DNA of 64,000 bases from Stropharia rugosoannulata (Eukaryota; Basidiomycota; Agaricomycetes; Agaricales; Strophariaceae). The notes under the pieces were generated by a model. The model ran no database searches. It had not been told where the DNA came from and saw nothing but the letters and a program-made list of their open reading frames with translations. Positions 34,930 to 45,919 of this stretch are shown here, one piece after another; position 1 is the stretch's first letter, and the number at the start of each line of letters is the position of its first letter. The position numbers and the translations under genes were made by a program. The stretch spans positions 1,866,501 through 1,930,500 of the forward strand of contig JANCIK010000005.1 in assembly GCA_028532985.1 (NCBI GenBank). The letters are read 5' to 3'.

Positions 34930-35397
34930 TTCATAAACAAGAAGGACTGAGCTAGGTACGCCATAGTGACCAGGATTTTATATATGACCGTGCAATGAGC
35001 ATACAAGAATACGCAAGTCCAGGCCGTATGATGATTGGGTTACGTTGGTTGGAGCCCCACAGAAGTGCCACAATTCCGCAGAACTTGCGAAAGAGCTGTA
35101 GACGGCCAAGACCAACAATACTTTTAGATATTCAAAAAGTAGTAGTGAACGACCAGGTATGACTAGGAAGGGCTAAACTCAAGAATGAAAGCTCTGTTGT
35201 CTGTGTTTTGAGATATGTGAGCACTCATCTGGACTGGTTCCTGTCACCTCTAAATTTAGCGCTCGCCTAGATTCCGCACATCTCCCCACTCCGCATCCGA
35301 ACCTTCTCAACAATCTCAATCATTTGCCGCTGCTCCACCTATAAGAGGTCTGCACATTTCTTCATGACGCGTTCAACAGACAATAGCGATACCTGCA
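34930..35397. promoter_or_regulatory. Bidirectional promoter region of acetate kinase and phosphoketolase
   Basis: The only DNA between the two divergent ATGs (34929 and 35398) is 468 bp. Start regions for both genes must lie here. A TTTTATATATGACC word at 34976-34989 sits about 50 bases from the acetate kinase ATG, and a CCACCTATAAGAGG word at 35335-35348 is about 50-60 bases before the phosphoketolase ATG; both are TATA-like. Confidence 0.65.
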
Positions 35398-38265
35398 ATG
35401 CCTGCCCAACTCATTGCTCATGCAAACCCTCAACCAGACCCTTCTCTTCTACCTGAGTCGGTCCTCGACTATGCTGTGTCTATTAACGCCAAGGACTTCT
35501 TGACTTCTGATGAGCTAGAGTCAATTCAGCTCTTCCGTAGAGCCGCAGGCTATATTGCTGCATGTATGTGTGTTTGTTCTAACTGGTGTCCATTTAATTG
35601 ATAAGTTGTGGCACAGCGATGATTTTCTTAAACGACAATGTTCTGCTCGAGGAACCACTAACCCACGACCATATCAAACCACGTCTACTTGGACACTGGG
35701 GAACATGTCCAGGCATTATCATGGTCTATGTGCACCTCAATAGAATCATACGGAAGACGGGACTTGACGCGTTGTATGTCGTCGGGCCAGGTACGTCATT
35801 CACCGACTTATGTTCTGACGACGTGATTCAATTTTACCCGACCAGGACACGGCGCGCCTGCTGTTCTTTCTTGCCTGTGGCTAGAGGATTCTCTTGGAGC
35901 TTTCCTACCAGAATACCCACGTAAATATCGCGGACTCAAGAAGCTTATCACAGGTTTCAGTGCTCCTGGAGGATTTCCAAGGTAGATTTAACACTGCTCA
36001 CTCACATATCTGAATATAAACTCCTTCCTTTTTAGTCATATCAATGCAGAAACTCCTGGAGCTATTCACGAGGGCGGTGAACTTGGATATGCTTTGAGTG
36101 TCTCGTTTGGTGCCGTCATGGACAAACCAGATCTGGTCGTCGCATGCATTATCGGTGACGGAGAGGCTGAGACGGGACCCACTGCCGCCGCATGGCATGC
36201 ATTCAAGTACATCGATCCTGTGGAATCTGGCGCGGTTCTGCCCATCCTGCATGTGAACGGCTTCAAGATCTCGGAGAGAACCATTTTCGGAGTAATGGAT
36301 GACAAAGAGATAACTGCGTTGTTCACGTACGTCATTCATTAAATAAGCGCGCGTCAAGGTTCCTGACCCGACTTGCTTGGCGTGCCCAGTGGCTACGGAT
36401 ACCAGGTCCGCATCGTCTCCGACCTCCCCAACATCGACAATGACCTCGCCGCCTCCATGGAATGGGCGCTGGCCGAAATCAAGAAGATTCAGGATGCTGC
36501 TCGCTCAGGAAAACCTATCCTGAAGCCACGTTGGCCCATGCTCGTCCTGCGCACACCGAAGGGTCTTGGTGGCCCAAAAAAGGTACATGGCGAATTCGTA
36601 GAGGGATCTTTCCACTCCCATCAAGTACCCCTACCTGCGGCAAAGACGGACGATGGAGAACTCTCCGAACTGGAGCACTGGCTCAAGTCTTACAAGCCCG
36701 AAGAACTATTCAACGAGAATGGTGAACCCAACAGCAAAATTCTTGAGATCATCCCGACGACCAATGACAAGAAGCTCGGCCAGAAGAAAGAGTGCTACAA
36801 CGCATATCAACCCATATCTACGCCAGAATGGACAGATATGTGTGCAGAGAAAGGAACCCAAGCAAGCTGCATGAAATTTGTCGGAACATTCTTGAAAGAG
36901 GTAATCAAAGAGTGCGTCAGTCATGCATATATCCACTTTTAATATTTGACTTCGAAAAAGGAACCCAACTTCATTCCGCATATTCTCGCCGGATGAGCTC
37001 GTCTCCAACAAGTTAGACGCAGTATTTGACGTTACCGGGCGCAACTTCCAGTGGGACGAGGCGGCGCGCGGTCAAGGAGGCCGTATCATCGAAATTCTTT
37101 CCGAACATACGTGTCAAGGCATGCTGCAAGGGTACACCCTTACCGGACGCACAGGCCTCTTCCCGAGCTACGAAGCCTTCCTCGGCATCATCCACACCAT
37201 GATGGTGCAGTACTCAAAGTTCTCCAAAATTGCCGCAGAAACTTCATGGCGGCGTCCGATCGGCTCGCTCAACTACATCGAGACTTCGACATGGACACGC
37301 CAGGAGCACAATGGCTTCTCTCACCAGAACCCTTCTTTCATAGGCGCCGTGCTCAACCTCAAGCCCAAGTTCGCTCGCGTATACCTTCCGCCCGATGCCA
37401 ACTGCTTCCTATCAACAGTGGCGCACTGCCTAAGGGCAAAGAACTACGTGAACCTCATGGTTGGCAGCAAACAGCCTACACCCGTATGGCTTTCTCCCGA
37501 AGAAGCAGATGAGCACTGTATCGCAGGTGCATCGGTGTGGAAGTTTGCGAGCGTTGATAACGGAGTAAATCCCGATGTGTAGGTCGAGTTTCCCGCTCAG
37601 TTCTTCTTGTATCGCTAATCGCGCCACCACAGTGTTCTAGTGGGAATCGGCGTGGAGATGACATTCGAAGTCATCGCAGCAGCAGCCCTGCTTCGGAAGC
37701 ACGCTCCTGAGCTGCGCGTGCGCGTCGTGAATGTCACGGACCTTATGATTCTGGCTAACACTGGGCTTCACCCTCACTCCCTCAGTCATGATGCTTTCGT
37801 GTCCTTGTTCACAGAAGATCGTCCTGTACACATCAATTACCACGGTTATCCTATTGAACTACAGGGTCTACTTTTTGGACGGCCCAACCTTCATCGCGTG
37901 GTCATTGAAGGGTACACTGAAGAAGGAACGACCACCTCTCCATTTGATGTATGCGATTACTTCATTCGTTAGCGCAATAATAACTAACGCTGTGTCTTGC
38001 ACTCACAGATGATGCTCTGTAATCATACAGACCGGTTCAGCATTGCTTACGATGCCATTCGTCGCGGTTCAAAGTCCAACCCGGTCGTCGAAGTTTATGC
38101 ACACGAGCGGTGCAGTGCTCTTCGCCACCTTGGGCAAAAGGAAAAAGAATATATCTACGCTAATGGAAAAGGTACGCCGTATTTCTAATTGCAACTGGGT
38201 GCTGTTCAATAACCAATGCTGCTACAGATCATGATGACATCTTCGCTACACCAACTTTTGACTGA
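35398..38265 (+). CDS. Phosphoketolase (xylulose-5-/fructose-6-phosphate)
   Basis: Thiamine-diphosphate enzyme that splits xylulose-5-phosphate (and often fructose-6-phosphate) with phosphate into acetyl phosphate and a shorter sugar phosphate. It acts in the cytosol. Exons are 35398-35563, 35617-35790, 35846-35981, 36036-36326, 36390-36911, 36961-37578, 37633-37948, 38009-38171 and 38228-38265, totalling 807 residues, normal for the family. Motifs include LLGHWGTCPG, VVGPGHGAPAVLS, SAPGGFPSHINAETPGAIHE, the diphosphate-binding region IIGDGEAETGPTAAAWHAFK, ILHVNGFKISERT, TPKGLGGPKKVHGEFVEGSF and NYHGYPIELQGLLFGR. The C-terminus is DHDDIFATPTFD. It shares a divergent promoter with acetate kinase, making a complete acetyl-phosphate route to acetate and ATP. 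Confidence 0.96.
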
Positions 38266-38897
38266 GTCGTGCAGATTTATTGGATATTTATTTCATTCTT
38301 TTGCATATTTTCCCCGCTATGGCCGCATGGACTAATCGTCATATCAATTGTACGAAATATGTGTATGTACTTCACCGGACCCATCAGTTGCACTTCACCT
38401 TTTCTGTTGTATAAATCCTTATGTAGAGCTTTGGTTGCCATCCGTTAACACGAATATTATGGTAGACATAGATAACGCCGACTGGCGCACATATATTAAA
38501 TTAAGTACGTCAAAAAGGCTTTGTACTTCTGTGAAGTAAGAACATTTTAAGCAGTTGGATTGCGGTTGCATGTAGATAAGGTAACAGATCTGTATTACAA
38601 GTGACTTTCTTTTCTGGCGTGAGCACCACGATCAAATTGACTTTTCAGCTAACTCAATGACACTAACCAAATTAGGAAACCCACCTGCTTCTTTTAGACC
38701 CTCCGTCACCCAAAGTTAGTAGATACCATTGAATAGGGCCCGGTAGATCTCTAGGTGCCTAGGGCCGAATAGCTGAGTAAATGGATTGAAAAATCTTATA
38801 AACTGAGAAAACGTACGCCAGCTCACGGACCTGTATCGACCCCCCCCCCCCCCCCCCACATTGTTGCCAGCTGCACTAGTGGTTTACCTCCCGCAAA
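38266..38897. other. Intergenic region
   Basis: A 632-bp spacer downstream of phosphoketolase. It holds an 18-base poly-C run just before the next gene; otherwise only short ORFs without features. Confidence 0.4.
38840..38857 (+). repeat. Poly-C homopolymer (18 bases)
   Basis: Eighteen consecutive C residues lie 40 bases before the ATG of the coiled-coil gene. The length is likely to vary between strains or reads, and on the minus strand the run could form G-quadruplex-like structure. The exact count depends on sequencing accuracy. Confidence 0.8.
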
Positions 38898-39687
38898 ATG
38901 GCAGTGCTTGGTGACGAAGCTCCAACAAGGCGGGACCTTTCAAGAAAATGTAAGCAGATAATCATCACTCCTGGTTACTTAGAATCAGGTAGAAGGGAGT
39001 TGATCTCATTATTGACGTGTACCAGTGTCAGAGGAGCGCAGGAAAAGGAAACAGGAGTGGCATGCTGCGAGAATACAACGTATGTACGGGTTTGACGTAT
39101 CATGATCATTCTGTAAATTAACAGGCTAACTGAAATGCCTTCGAAAATGAAGTAAACATGGAGAAAGTAAGGTGCGAGCTGCTAGAGGACAGTAATACAT
39201 GGCTAAAGAAAAAGCGTAAGCAATTGCCAATCACCTTCTCTTTTTATGTGGTTCGTATCAACTTCTGGCTTTAACGCATGCACAGACGCCTGTTTGGAAA
39301 AAGAGCTACTCGAAAGAGAGCGGGGAGCGGATATAATGGACAAGAAAATCGCAAAGCTGCAGAAACAAGCAGACAACGACATGCGAATAGTCGGAGACAA
39401 CGAACGCACAATGGACAGGTTGAGGAAAGACATCGAACTTTACCGTGGCGTCATTTCAAGGAGCCAAGCCAAGCTGGAAAAAGGTGAGTGGTCATATACT
39501 GTCTTAACCAAATTTATCCTCAGACCTGCGCCATGGATGCAGCTGCGAAGCAAATGAGCTTGACCGTTGTCGACACGGAGTCCCAGGATCTCACTTTGTC
39601 TACCAGCGGCGACTGTTTCCGGGCTTGAGAGAGTTGGAACTCAGAGTGCAATCCGACATTCCAGTGCAGGTCATTCTTCTACATTGA
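38898..39687 (+). CDS. Small coiled-coil protein, unknown function
   Basis: I do not recognise the protein. A five-exon model (38898-38949, 39026-39079, 39153-39215, 39286-39483, 39524-39687; 531 bases) yields 176 residues in a single frame, with every border at GT-AG. The exon ends join to give a continuous charged, Leu-heptad-like helix from about residue 15 to 120: DLSRKLSEERRKRKQEW, then LEKELLERERG and MDKKIAKLQKQADNDMR. Past residue 125 the sequence has a short Cys/His-containing segment (RHGCSCEANELDRCRHG), perhaps a metal site, and ends in DIPVQVILLH. The later exons cannot be found from a simple ORF scan because each is short. A cytoskeletal or structural role is plausible but unsupported; the poly-C run sits just upstream. 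Confidence 0.55.
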
Positions 39688-39868
39688 CAACTGTCAAAGT
39701 ACAGCACACTCTACACGCCCGAGGCAATATAAATATAACATGAACGACAGACAGCTATTAACAACACTCCGATTATGCACCTACTTAAGGCAGATACAAG
39801 ACACAAAGTCCAGAATATAACGAGAGACTTTAAATAGATAAACACGACGGCACTGCATGCTCACTTGA

Positions 39869-41782
39869 TCAGATATATGAAGCAATGAAACCCAAGAAAG
39901 TCAGTGATGCAGTCAAAGCACCAGATGATGGCGTATAGTTCCATCTTGAAGCACCTGTTTCGATAAACGATTCATTAATACAATATTCTCAAGTGTAAAA
40001 TCAGGTAGCATGCTTACCACTTGACTTGGCTGAAGCTTTTGAGAAAAGCTAGGGTTAATCATATGAAGCACAAAGAAAATTATACACGCACTTGAGCCAC
40101 CTGACGTAGTAGCCGAAGTAGCGAGCTGGGCAAATCCAACAGATGGGGGGTTCGACCGGAAAACTGAGTAGACATTTTTCTTAGAGCGCCAACATTGCAT
40201 CAGTATACCTCGAACATAAAACAAGGATAAAAAAAAGTACTAACAAGGAATATATCACCAATAATCCAGGTCACCCCAGTCCCCGAGGGGACACCGCCGT
40301 CAAAGACCGAACCCAAACATTGTGAGGGATCGGCAGGGTCTTGTCCCTGATTCATGTCTTCCGGGTTGATAGGCCAGCTCTTACCGCTGAACGAGAGTGA
40401 CACTTGAAGCTGGGTAGTGCATGCTAAAATAAAGTAAATAAGTCGATGTCATTTCTCCCGCTTAAGAGGTTATGAGCGACTCACGAAATGAGAAAAATCC
40501 TGGTTGATCACGCGAAGGTTTGCTCCCAGGGACTTGTGCCCAGAATGCCACCACGTTGTCAGTAGTAGTAGAGATGAGACTGGTCCCAGTATCAATGGCA
40601 GCCACAGCGCCGCCGTTTGCAGAAACCGGTGCCGACTGTCCATTGACGGTGATGGCTAGTTTAAGAAAACGTCAATATCACAATATAATGACTGTGGTCA
40701 CTAAGCACACCTGTTAATGGCAGCGTCCAAAAATTCGGTTGGGAAGCTGAGCTTGCGTCCAAATTCACGAAATCGATGTCGCCCGTGAATAGTTTAGAAT
40801 TCGTTCCTCCAAGGGTGAACATGCCACCGGACACATCGGCTTCGCTGTTAAGCTGTGAGCGAGTGATGAAGAACGACATCTCAGGAGCAGCCAGCTGCGC
40901 TGTTATTGCATCCCAGAAAGGTGTGGAGTCTGTCGCAGAAAGGGCCGGGAACGCAAGACCCATGAGACCAGATATTTCACTATCAGTGATATTTCCTCCG
41001 ATTGCATCAACGTCAACTAAGCATCACACAACAGAACCATAATGCATGAGTACATTCACTATTTAAGGAGCAAAAAACGCTCACGGAAAACTTGGTTGCT
41101 GATTGTGAAGCCTCCTAATGTCACTGTATCCTGACCGATAGTACCAGCAACTGAACCTGATCCATAGGTGATGTTGGTTACCGCGCCAATGGTAGGGGGT
41201 TGCGCAGCAGGATTAGGTGTTCCACCTTGGAAGGAAGTAGACTTGGATGAGTCGTATAGTAGGGTACTTGGATCACAGCCGTTGCTGCTACTGCATGCGG
41301 TGCTCGCGACCCACAAATCGGAAGAGCCTGTATCAAGGATCACGTTAAATGTTTGAGGACTATCATTCATGATAAGTACATATAGATTATTGACGAAGTA
41401 TACAAATAAAGTAGCAGGAAATGACTTACGGAGTACCGATGGTCAGACTGGCGAAGTAGTCATTATCATGTTGCTAAAGTGTCTCGTTAGACATGAGGAT
41501 AGTGGTCAGAAATACTGGGATAACTACATGATCTGTTAAGGCTATCGAGTTGGAGGTCGCAGCGCGCCTGACGGGTGGCCTGCTCGCTGCCCTGCTGAGG
41601 ACACTCGGAGATGCATCAGCCTGCATTCCATATTTTATCCTCAGATTGCGCGCTCTGTCCACAGAGCTGATGGGTGGTTTTGGCCGGCGCTTGAGCTCGA
41701 GGTGGACAGGCTCCGCAGCGCAAAGAGCCTCAAGCAAGCAGAGGAGGGACAAGCACAGCAAGCCCTTCATGATGGGGGACAT
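39869..41782 (-). CDS. A1 aspartic peptidase 2, GPI-tailed
   Basis: Secreted pepsin-fold peptidase, closest to peptidase 1. The start at 41782 (MSPIMKGLLCLSLLC) aligns with peptidase 1; an upstream in-frame ATG at 41809 is less likely. The propeptide has VDRARNLRIKYGM. Active-site motifs are VILDTGSSDLWV (about 41295-41345) and AIDTGTSLISTT (about 40560-40600). Other marks are GLMGLAFPALS, FTLGGTNSKLFTGDI, WPINPEDMNQGQDPADP and TWIIGDIFLKNVYSVF. The C-terminus SGALTASLTFLGFIASYI is a GPI-type signal after a Ser/Thr stalk. Intron positions match peptidase 1, including GTAGTT as the donor of the first intron. Stop at 39869-39871. It appears intact. Confidence 0.86.
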
Positions 41783-42453
41783 GGAATGGGGGAAGAGGGA
41801 GAAAGGCACAGGCCAGCGGCCATTGTTAACATCAGGTCAAGAGCACTCATGCCTTTCTCCCGCAGTCCCGGCAAACAGCACAGCACAGCAACTGCAACTG
41901 ATTTCAAAGATATAAATAGTCAATTACAACGGGCCATGTTTCTCTTGGCGGGCCCGGAAGCCTCGGCTTGATTTCAACATCCTGAACATTTAATGCAGAA
42001 CTAATATCAAGAGATTCTTATGATATCTACTGTGAGCTGTCTAATGATATGTAAAGGCTCCAGAATACCGTCAAGTGTTGTGGATAACCAACTTGACCTT
42101 ACCTGCGGTATTCTCGGCATCATTCGGCATCTCCATTCGCGACAGGCTATTTTAAGAATGTTAAGCGTATTATGCTCGACGTTGACCCAGGTTGACCCTG
42201 CGCTGCCTACGGGGATTGACACAGCGGGAATGGTGTGTAGCACATTTGTAATGGCGCGCACGGCTAACTACTCTACGTACACAGGATATATATCAAATGA
42301 TTTGTATAGAACCAATAAAGTTCCGGTGGGCTGCGTTTTATACAATAAAAAATTACGGGCCCATAGCGACTTCCGCAACACACGTCCGTTCTGGTCACGC
42401 AAAGTCTAACCAAAGAATGGACCAGACAGAGAGAAATTTACACAACATGGGCC
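41783..42453. other. Intergenic region between peptidases 2 and 3
   Basis: A 671-bp spacer between two genes on the minus strand. It holds the peptidase 2 promoter, with the block 41841-41880 shared with peptidase 1 and a TATTTATATC word (complement of about 41910-41919). No gene is seen. Confidence 0.45.
41841..41880 (-). promoter_or_regulatory. Conserved upstream block of aspartic peptidase 2
   Basis: The minus strand reads GCTGTTTGCCGGGACTG followed by GGGAGAAAGGCATGAG. This matches the block at 31081-31112 upstream of peptidase 1, about 60-100 bases before the ATG in both genes. Confidence 0.6.
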
Positions 42454-44443
42454 CTACAGATTTATCATGCATCCGAGAACGGCACTGACAAGCATAAATA
42501 GCAAGGAAGAGGTGGTGGAAACAGCATCGCCTATAAATAGCGATATTGGTGAAGATGAGTATTCATAGACCACAGCAAGAAAAAACAGCGAACACGTACT
42601 TTGCGCAGCACCTCCCGTGCCCGTTGGAGAGCTAGGATTCCCACTGCCAGTAGTGGAGATCGTCACCTGAATGATGTCAGTCGAAGTTGATAGGACGCCA
42701 GCGCTGGTACTGCTCTGTGTAGTAGTAGGGAAGGTAGTCACCTGAGAAGGAGTAGGGAGTCCGGGAATAGGGACGCTCGGCGATCCGGTCGGGATCTGGT
42801 TTTGTGATATAGACGAGGAACCGGTTCCACTGCTCGAGCCACCAGCGGCACTGGAAAGCTGTGCGAAACCGACCGAGGGAGGATTGGAACGGAACACGGT
42901 ATACACGTTTTTCTACACAAGGCATGTTAAAGCCGTTATTTAATTTAAGAGTAGTGAAAGAACTCACGAGGAAGGTATCTCCAATGATCCAGGTCGGTGT
43001 TTGCGAGTTTGCCGGCACCGTGACCGCGAAAATTGTACCGATACACTTAGTAGTATCAGTCGGCTCTTGAGTGAAAATAAGGTCTTGGGTATTGATAGGC
43101 CAGTCGTTTCCGCCGAACGACAGGCTTACAGAAGGAATGGAAGCACAAGCTGTGGATGCGCTCAATGTAAGGACCAGAATTGTACGTCAAAAATATAAAC
43201 ACGAACGGAAATTGAAAAATCCTTGTTGACTTGGTGAAGGACCACTGCCTGGAACAGCCGCCCAGATAGCCTCAACATCAGCTGTAGGCCCGGCGATTAG
43301 ACTCGTTCCAGTATCAATTGCGGCTTGCACTGGAGTCTGCGTGTTCACGGCTTGTCCGTTTACCTTGACAGCTGGGAAGTTGAGAAACACCATATCAGGG
43401 AAACTGAATCAAGAGTCAGACGCGAGAAATAACGGCCTACTTTGTAGTTGGGTGGACCAAAACAAGAGCGGGTTGGTGGGTATGTTGTGGAACTCAATGT
43501 CGCCCGTGAACAGAGATGAATTAGTTCCTCCAAGGGTAAAAACGCCTCCTGGCACGTCCTGCACATTGGGGTTCGACGATCGCGAAAGGAAAAAGGAAAT
43601 TTCTGGGTTTGTAAACTGGTTACCGTTGGCCAATGCGAGCCAGAACGGAGTCGCTTCGGTCTGTGCCAGATCAGTGAACGCCAAACCCATGAGTCCAGAC
43701 GCGCCCTGGGGATCGGCAACTAGAATGTTGCCTTGGATCTCATCAACAACCACTGCGAATAAATTCAGTTAATCAAGCCATCATGAAGAGATGGCTCTAA
43801 ATACGTACGGAATTTTTGATTGTTGATAGAAAATCCGCCCATTGAGACCGTATCCTCGGAAAGAGATCCGTCAACAGAGCCTGAGCCATATTGGATTGGT
43901 ACGCGAGAGCCAAGCCCAGGAGTTCCGCCACTATTAGATGACGCGGACCCTCCTTGGAAAGACGATGACTTGGTCGGGTCGAAGACGGGTATCTGGCCCA
44001 TGCAGCTCGTACAAGAAGTTCCTGCAAACCACAAATCTGAGGAACCCGTGTCCAAGATCACACCCAAAGCCTGCGGTCTTTTCAAACCCAACTGAGTCCT
44101 CGAGGCCGTCTAACGATGCTGAAATAACAAACTCACGGTGTGCCGACATTCATCGTCGCGAAATAGCTTGCGTCCACGTCCTACGAAGCACGTCAATTGA
44201 AGCTTAGATAACCAAGAGGATAATTACCTGGTTCACAGTGGGTACTGATGAGCTAGAAGCTCTCCTGGACCTCGGAACAGGACGGGTTTGAAACCCATAC
44301 TTGACGCTGACTTTGCGGGCTATTTCCTCAAGATCAACGGCCTTGCGGGAGCCTGTCCTCTGTAGGGGGAAGTGAATGGGCTCCGCGCATGCCAGCAGGG
44401 CGCTCAGAGAAAGGAAGGAGAATGTAAAGGACAGCGGCGCCAT
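42454..44443 (-). CDS. A1 aspartic peptidase 3, GPI-tailed, long Ser/Thr stalk
   Basis: More divergent member of the local aspartic peptidase set. It starts at 44443 with a signal peptide (MAPLSFTFSFLSLSALLACA) and a basic propeptide ending in RRASSSS. Active-site motifs are VILDTGSSDLWFAG and AAIDTGTSLIAG. It also shows a vicinal Cys pair in TSCTSCMGQIPVFDPTKSSS, GLMGLAFTDLA, FTLGGTNSSLFTGDI and PTWIIGDTFLKNVYTVF. After FAQLSSAAGG comes a long Ser/Thr/Pro stalk (about 80 residues, 42640-42850). A last intron with donor AAAGTACGTG near 42600 joins it to a hydrophobic end (SSLLFMLVSAVLGCMINL) that fits a GPI signal. Intron borders follow peptidase 2 in the second half. The longer stalk suggests deeper exposure at the wall; that is an inference. 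Confidence 0.85.
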
Positions 44444-45919
44444 GCTAGGGAGGGATGAAAGACCAAGTTGGACGCTTGGAACTGTTGACCTTTTGTTGGG
44501 ATGGTCAACTACACGTGTGATGCGTCACCCGGAATGGTACCAAAACGAAGAGGATCAGGCAAGGACTGCGGAGCTGTCCATTTTTAAGGAAGGTAAGGTA
44601 GGCATGAGAAGATAGGCACAAAACAGATCATGAGAATGTTCAATTATGCCGAAAGGCCAAGTCGGGGGGCCGTCGTGCTGTATCTATTAATAAACCGCCC
44701 CATTCTTGGCGCAGTGGCGACTGGTACATAGCCTCCTTTCAAGGTCTGCAGAAACTTCTGTGTCCTCTTGAATTGGCTAGGGTATATACAGAGCTACCAG
44801 ATTGCTTACACTTCATTATAGACCGATGTAAATAGTAAACTGTACGCTTGCAGGTAACTGATACAACAGAGGTTTTGAATTAAGACTGCCTGTAACTAAA
44901 GTAGTCCTCGTATAGTTAAGACATTGCCATGGAGTGTGAACCAGCATCATAAATAGCACTTCACGTCTCTGTTCCCTTTATCGATCCATTTATTCAATCA
45001 CCAGCCGTTGCAAAGGCTGTACAAGTGTCCCGAACTTTTTTTTCGCGCAGTCAAAGGTGTGCTACCGTAGTAGGACCCAGTAAGCACGTTCCAGAAGTGG
45101 CAACTCAATTACAGCTATCGATATGAAGGCCACGTACATAACTTCCAAGATTTAGGGCCATTCGCGTAAAAGCTGATTGAACAGATGAAAATCTTCATAT
45201 GCGTTTTCCTATGCGCAAATATTCTACAGGTGACCGTACACTCACAGAGACACCGTCCAGCAAGGCCCTTCTTCCTCGACACAACTAAAACCTACGAACT
45301 TGAGGGTACTGTTGGTTTAAGATGAATCAAACGATAAAACACGAAAGACTGGAGCTAGTGTTAATTGATACCACTTATATCTAAGCCAACAGTCAATCAA
45401 ACCAGAAGATCAGGGGATTTGTCGCATCTTCTCACTTATATGCCTGCATAAGCTTCATACATGGGTAGAAACAAACCTTATCAAATGGCGAATAAAATCC
45501 ATCTGAGATCCGAACGTCTTTGGCATGCGCATAGATATTTTCTTATACATAAAACTTTCGTATACGACCGAGGGGGCAAAAAATCACTATATACAACAAT
45601 AACAAGCTTTACAAAATATAAGTTACAAGATAAATACCAAAGCAGGAGAGCATAAAAGAATTGACTCGAATGCACATACAAATATAATAGTCAATCTAAA
45701 CGGGCGTTGACATTGACATATACTCGTGTCGAGAACCAGTAAATGAAATGAGCGTTCTTGCGCAGACTGCCTGCGCTATCTAAGTGGGTAAGTCTGGAAA
45801 TAAATTAATCATGCTGGCACGGTCATTCCATACACAACTGAATGGCGCGTGAGACGACGCTTGCAAATAGCTCCGTCAAAATACCCGGGGGACACACGTA
45901 CTGGAAGGACTCGCCAAGG
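44444..45919. other. Intergenic region
   Basis: About 1.48 kb between peptidase 3 and the 3' end of the sirtuin gene. It is AT-rich and only short ORFs are seen. No tRNA cloverleaf, repeat family or coding homology is recognised. Confidence 0.4.

Noticed and set aside
33334..38265. Possible bacterial contamination or very recent transfer of acetate kinase and phosphoketolase
   Set aside because: Both genes have many short fungal-type introns (four and eight) and neighbours are fungal, so a recent bacterial origin or contamination is not supported.
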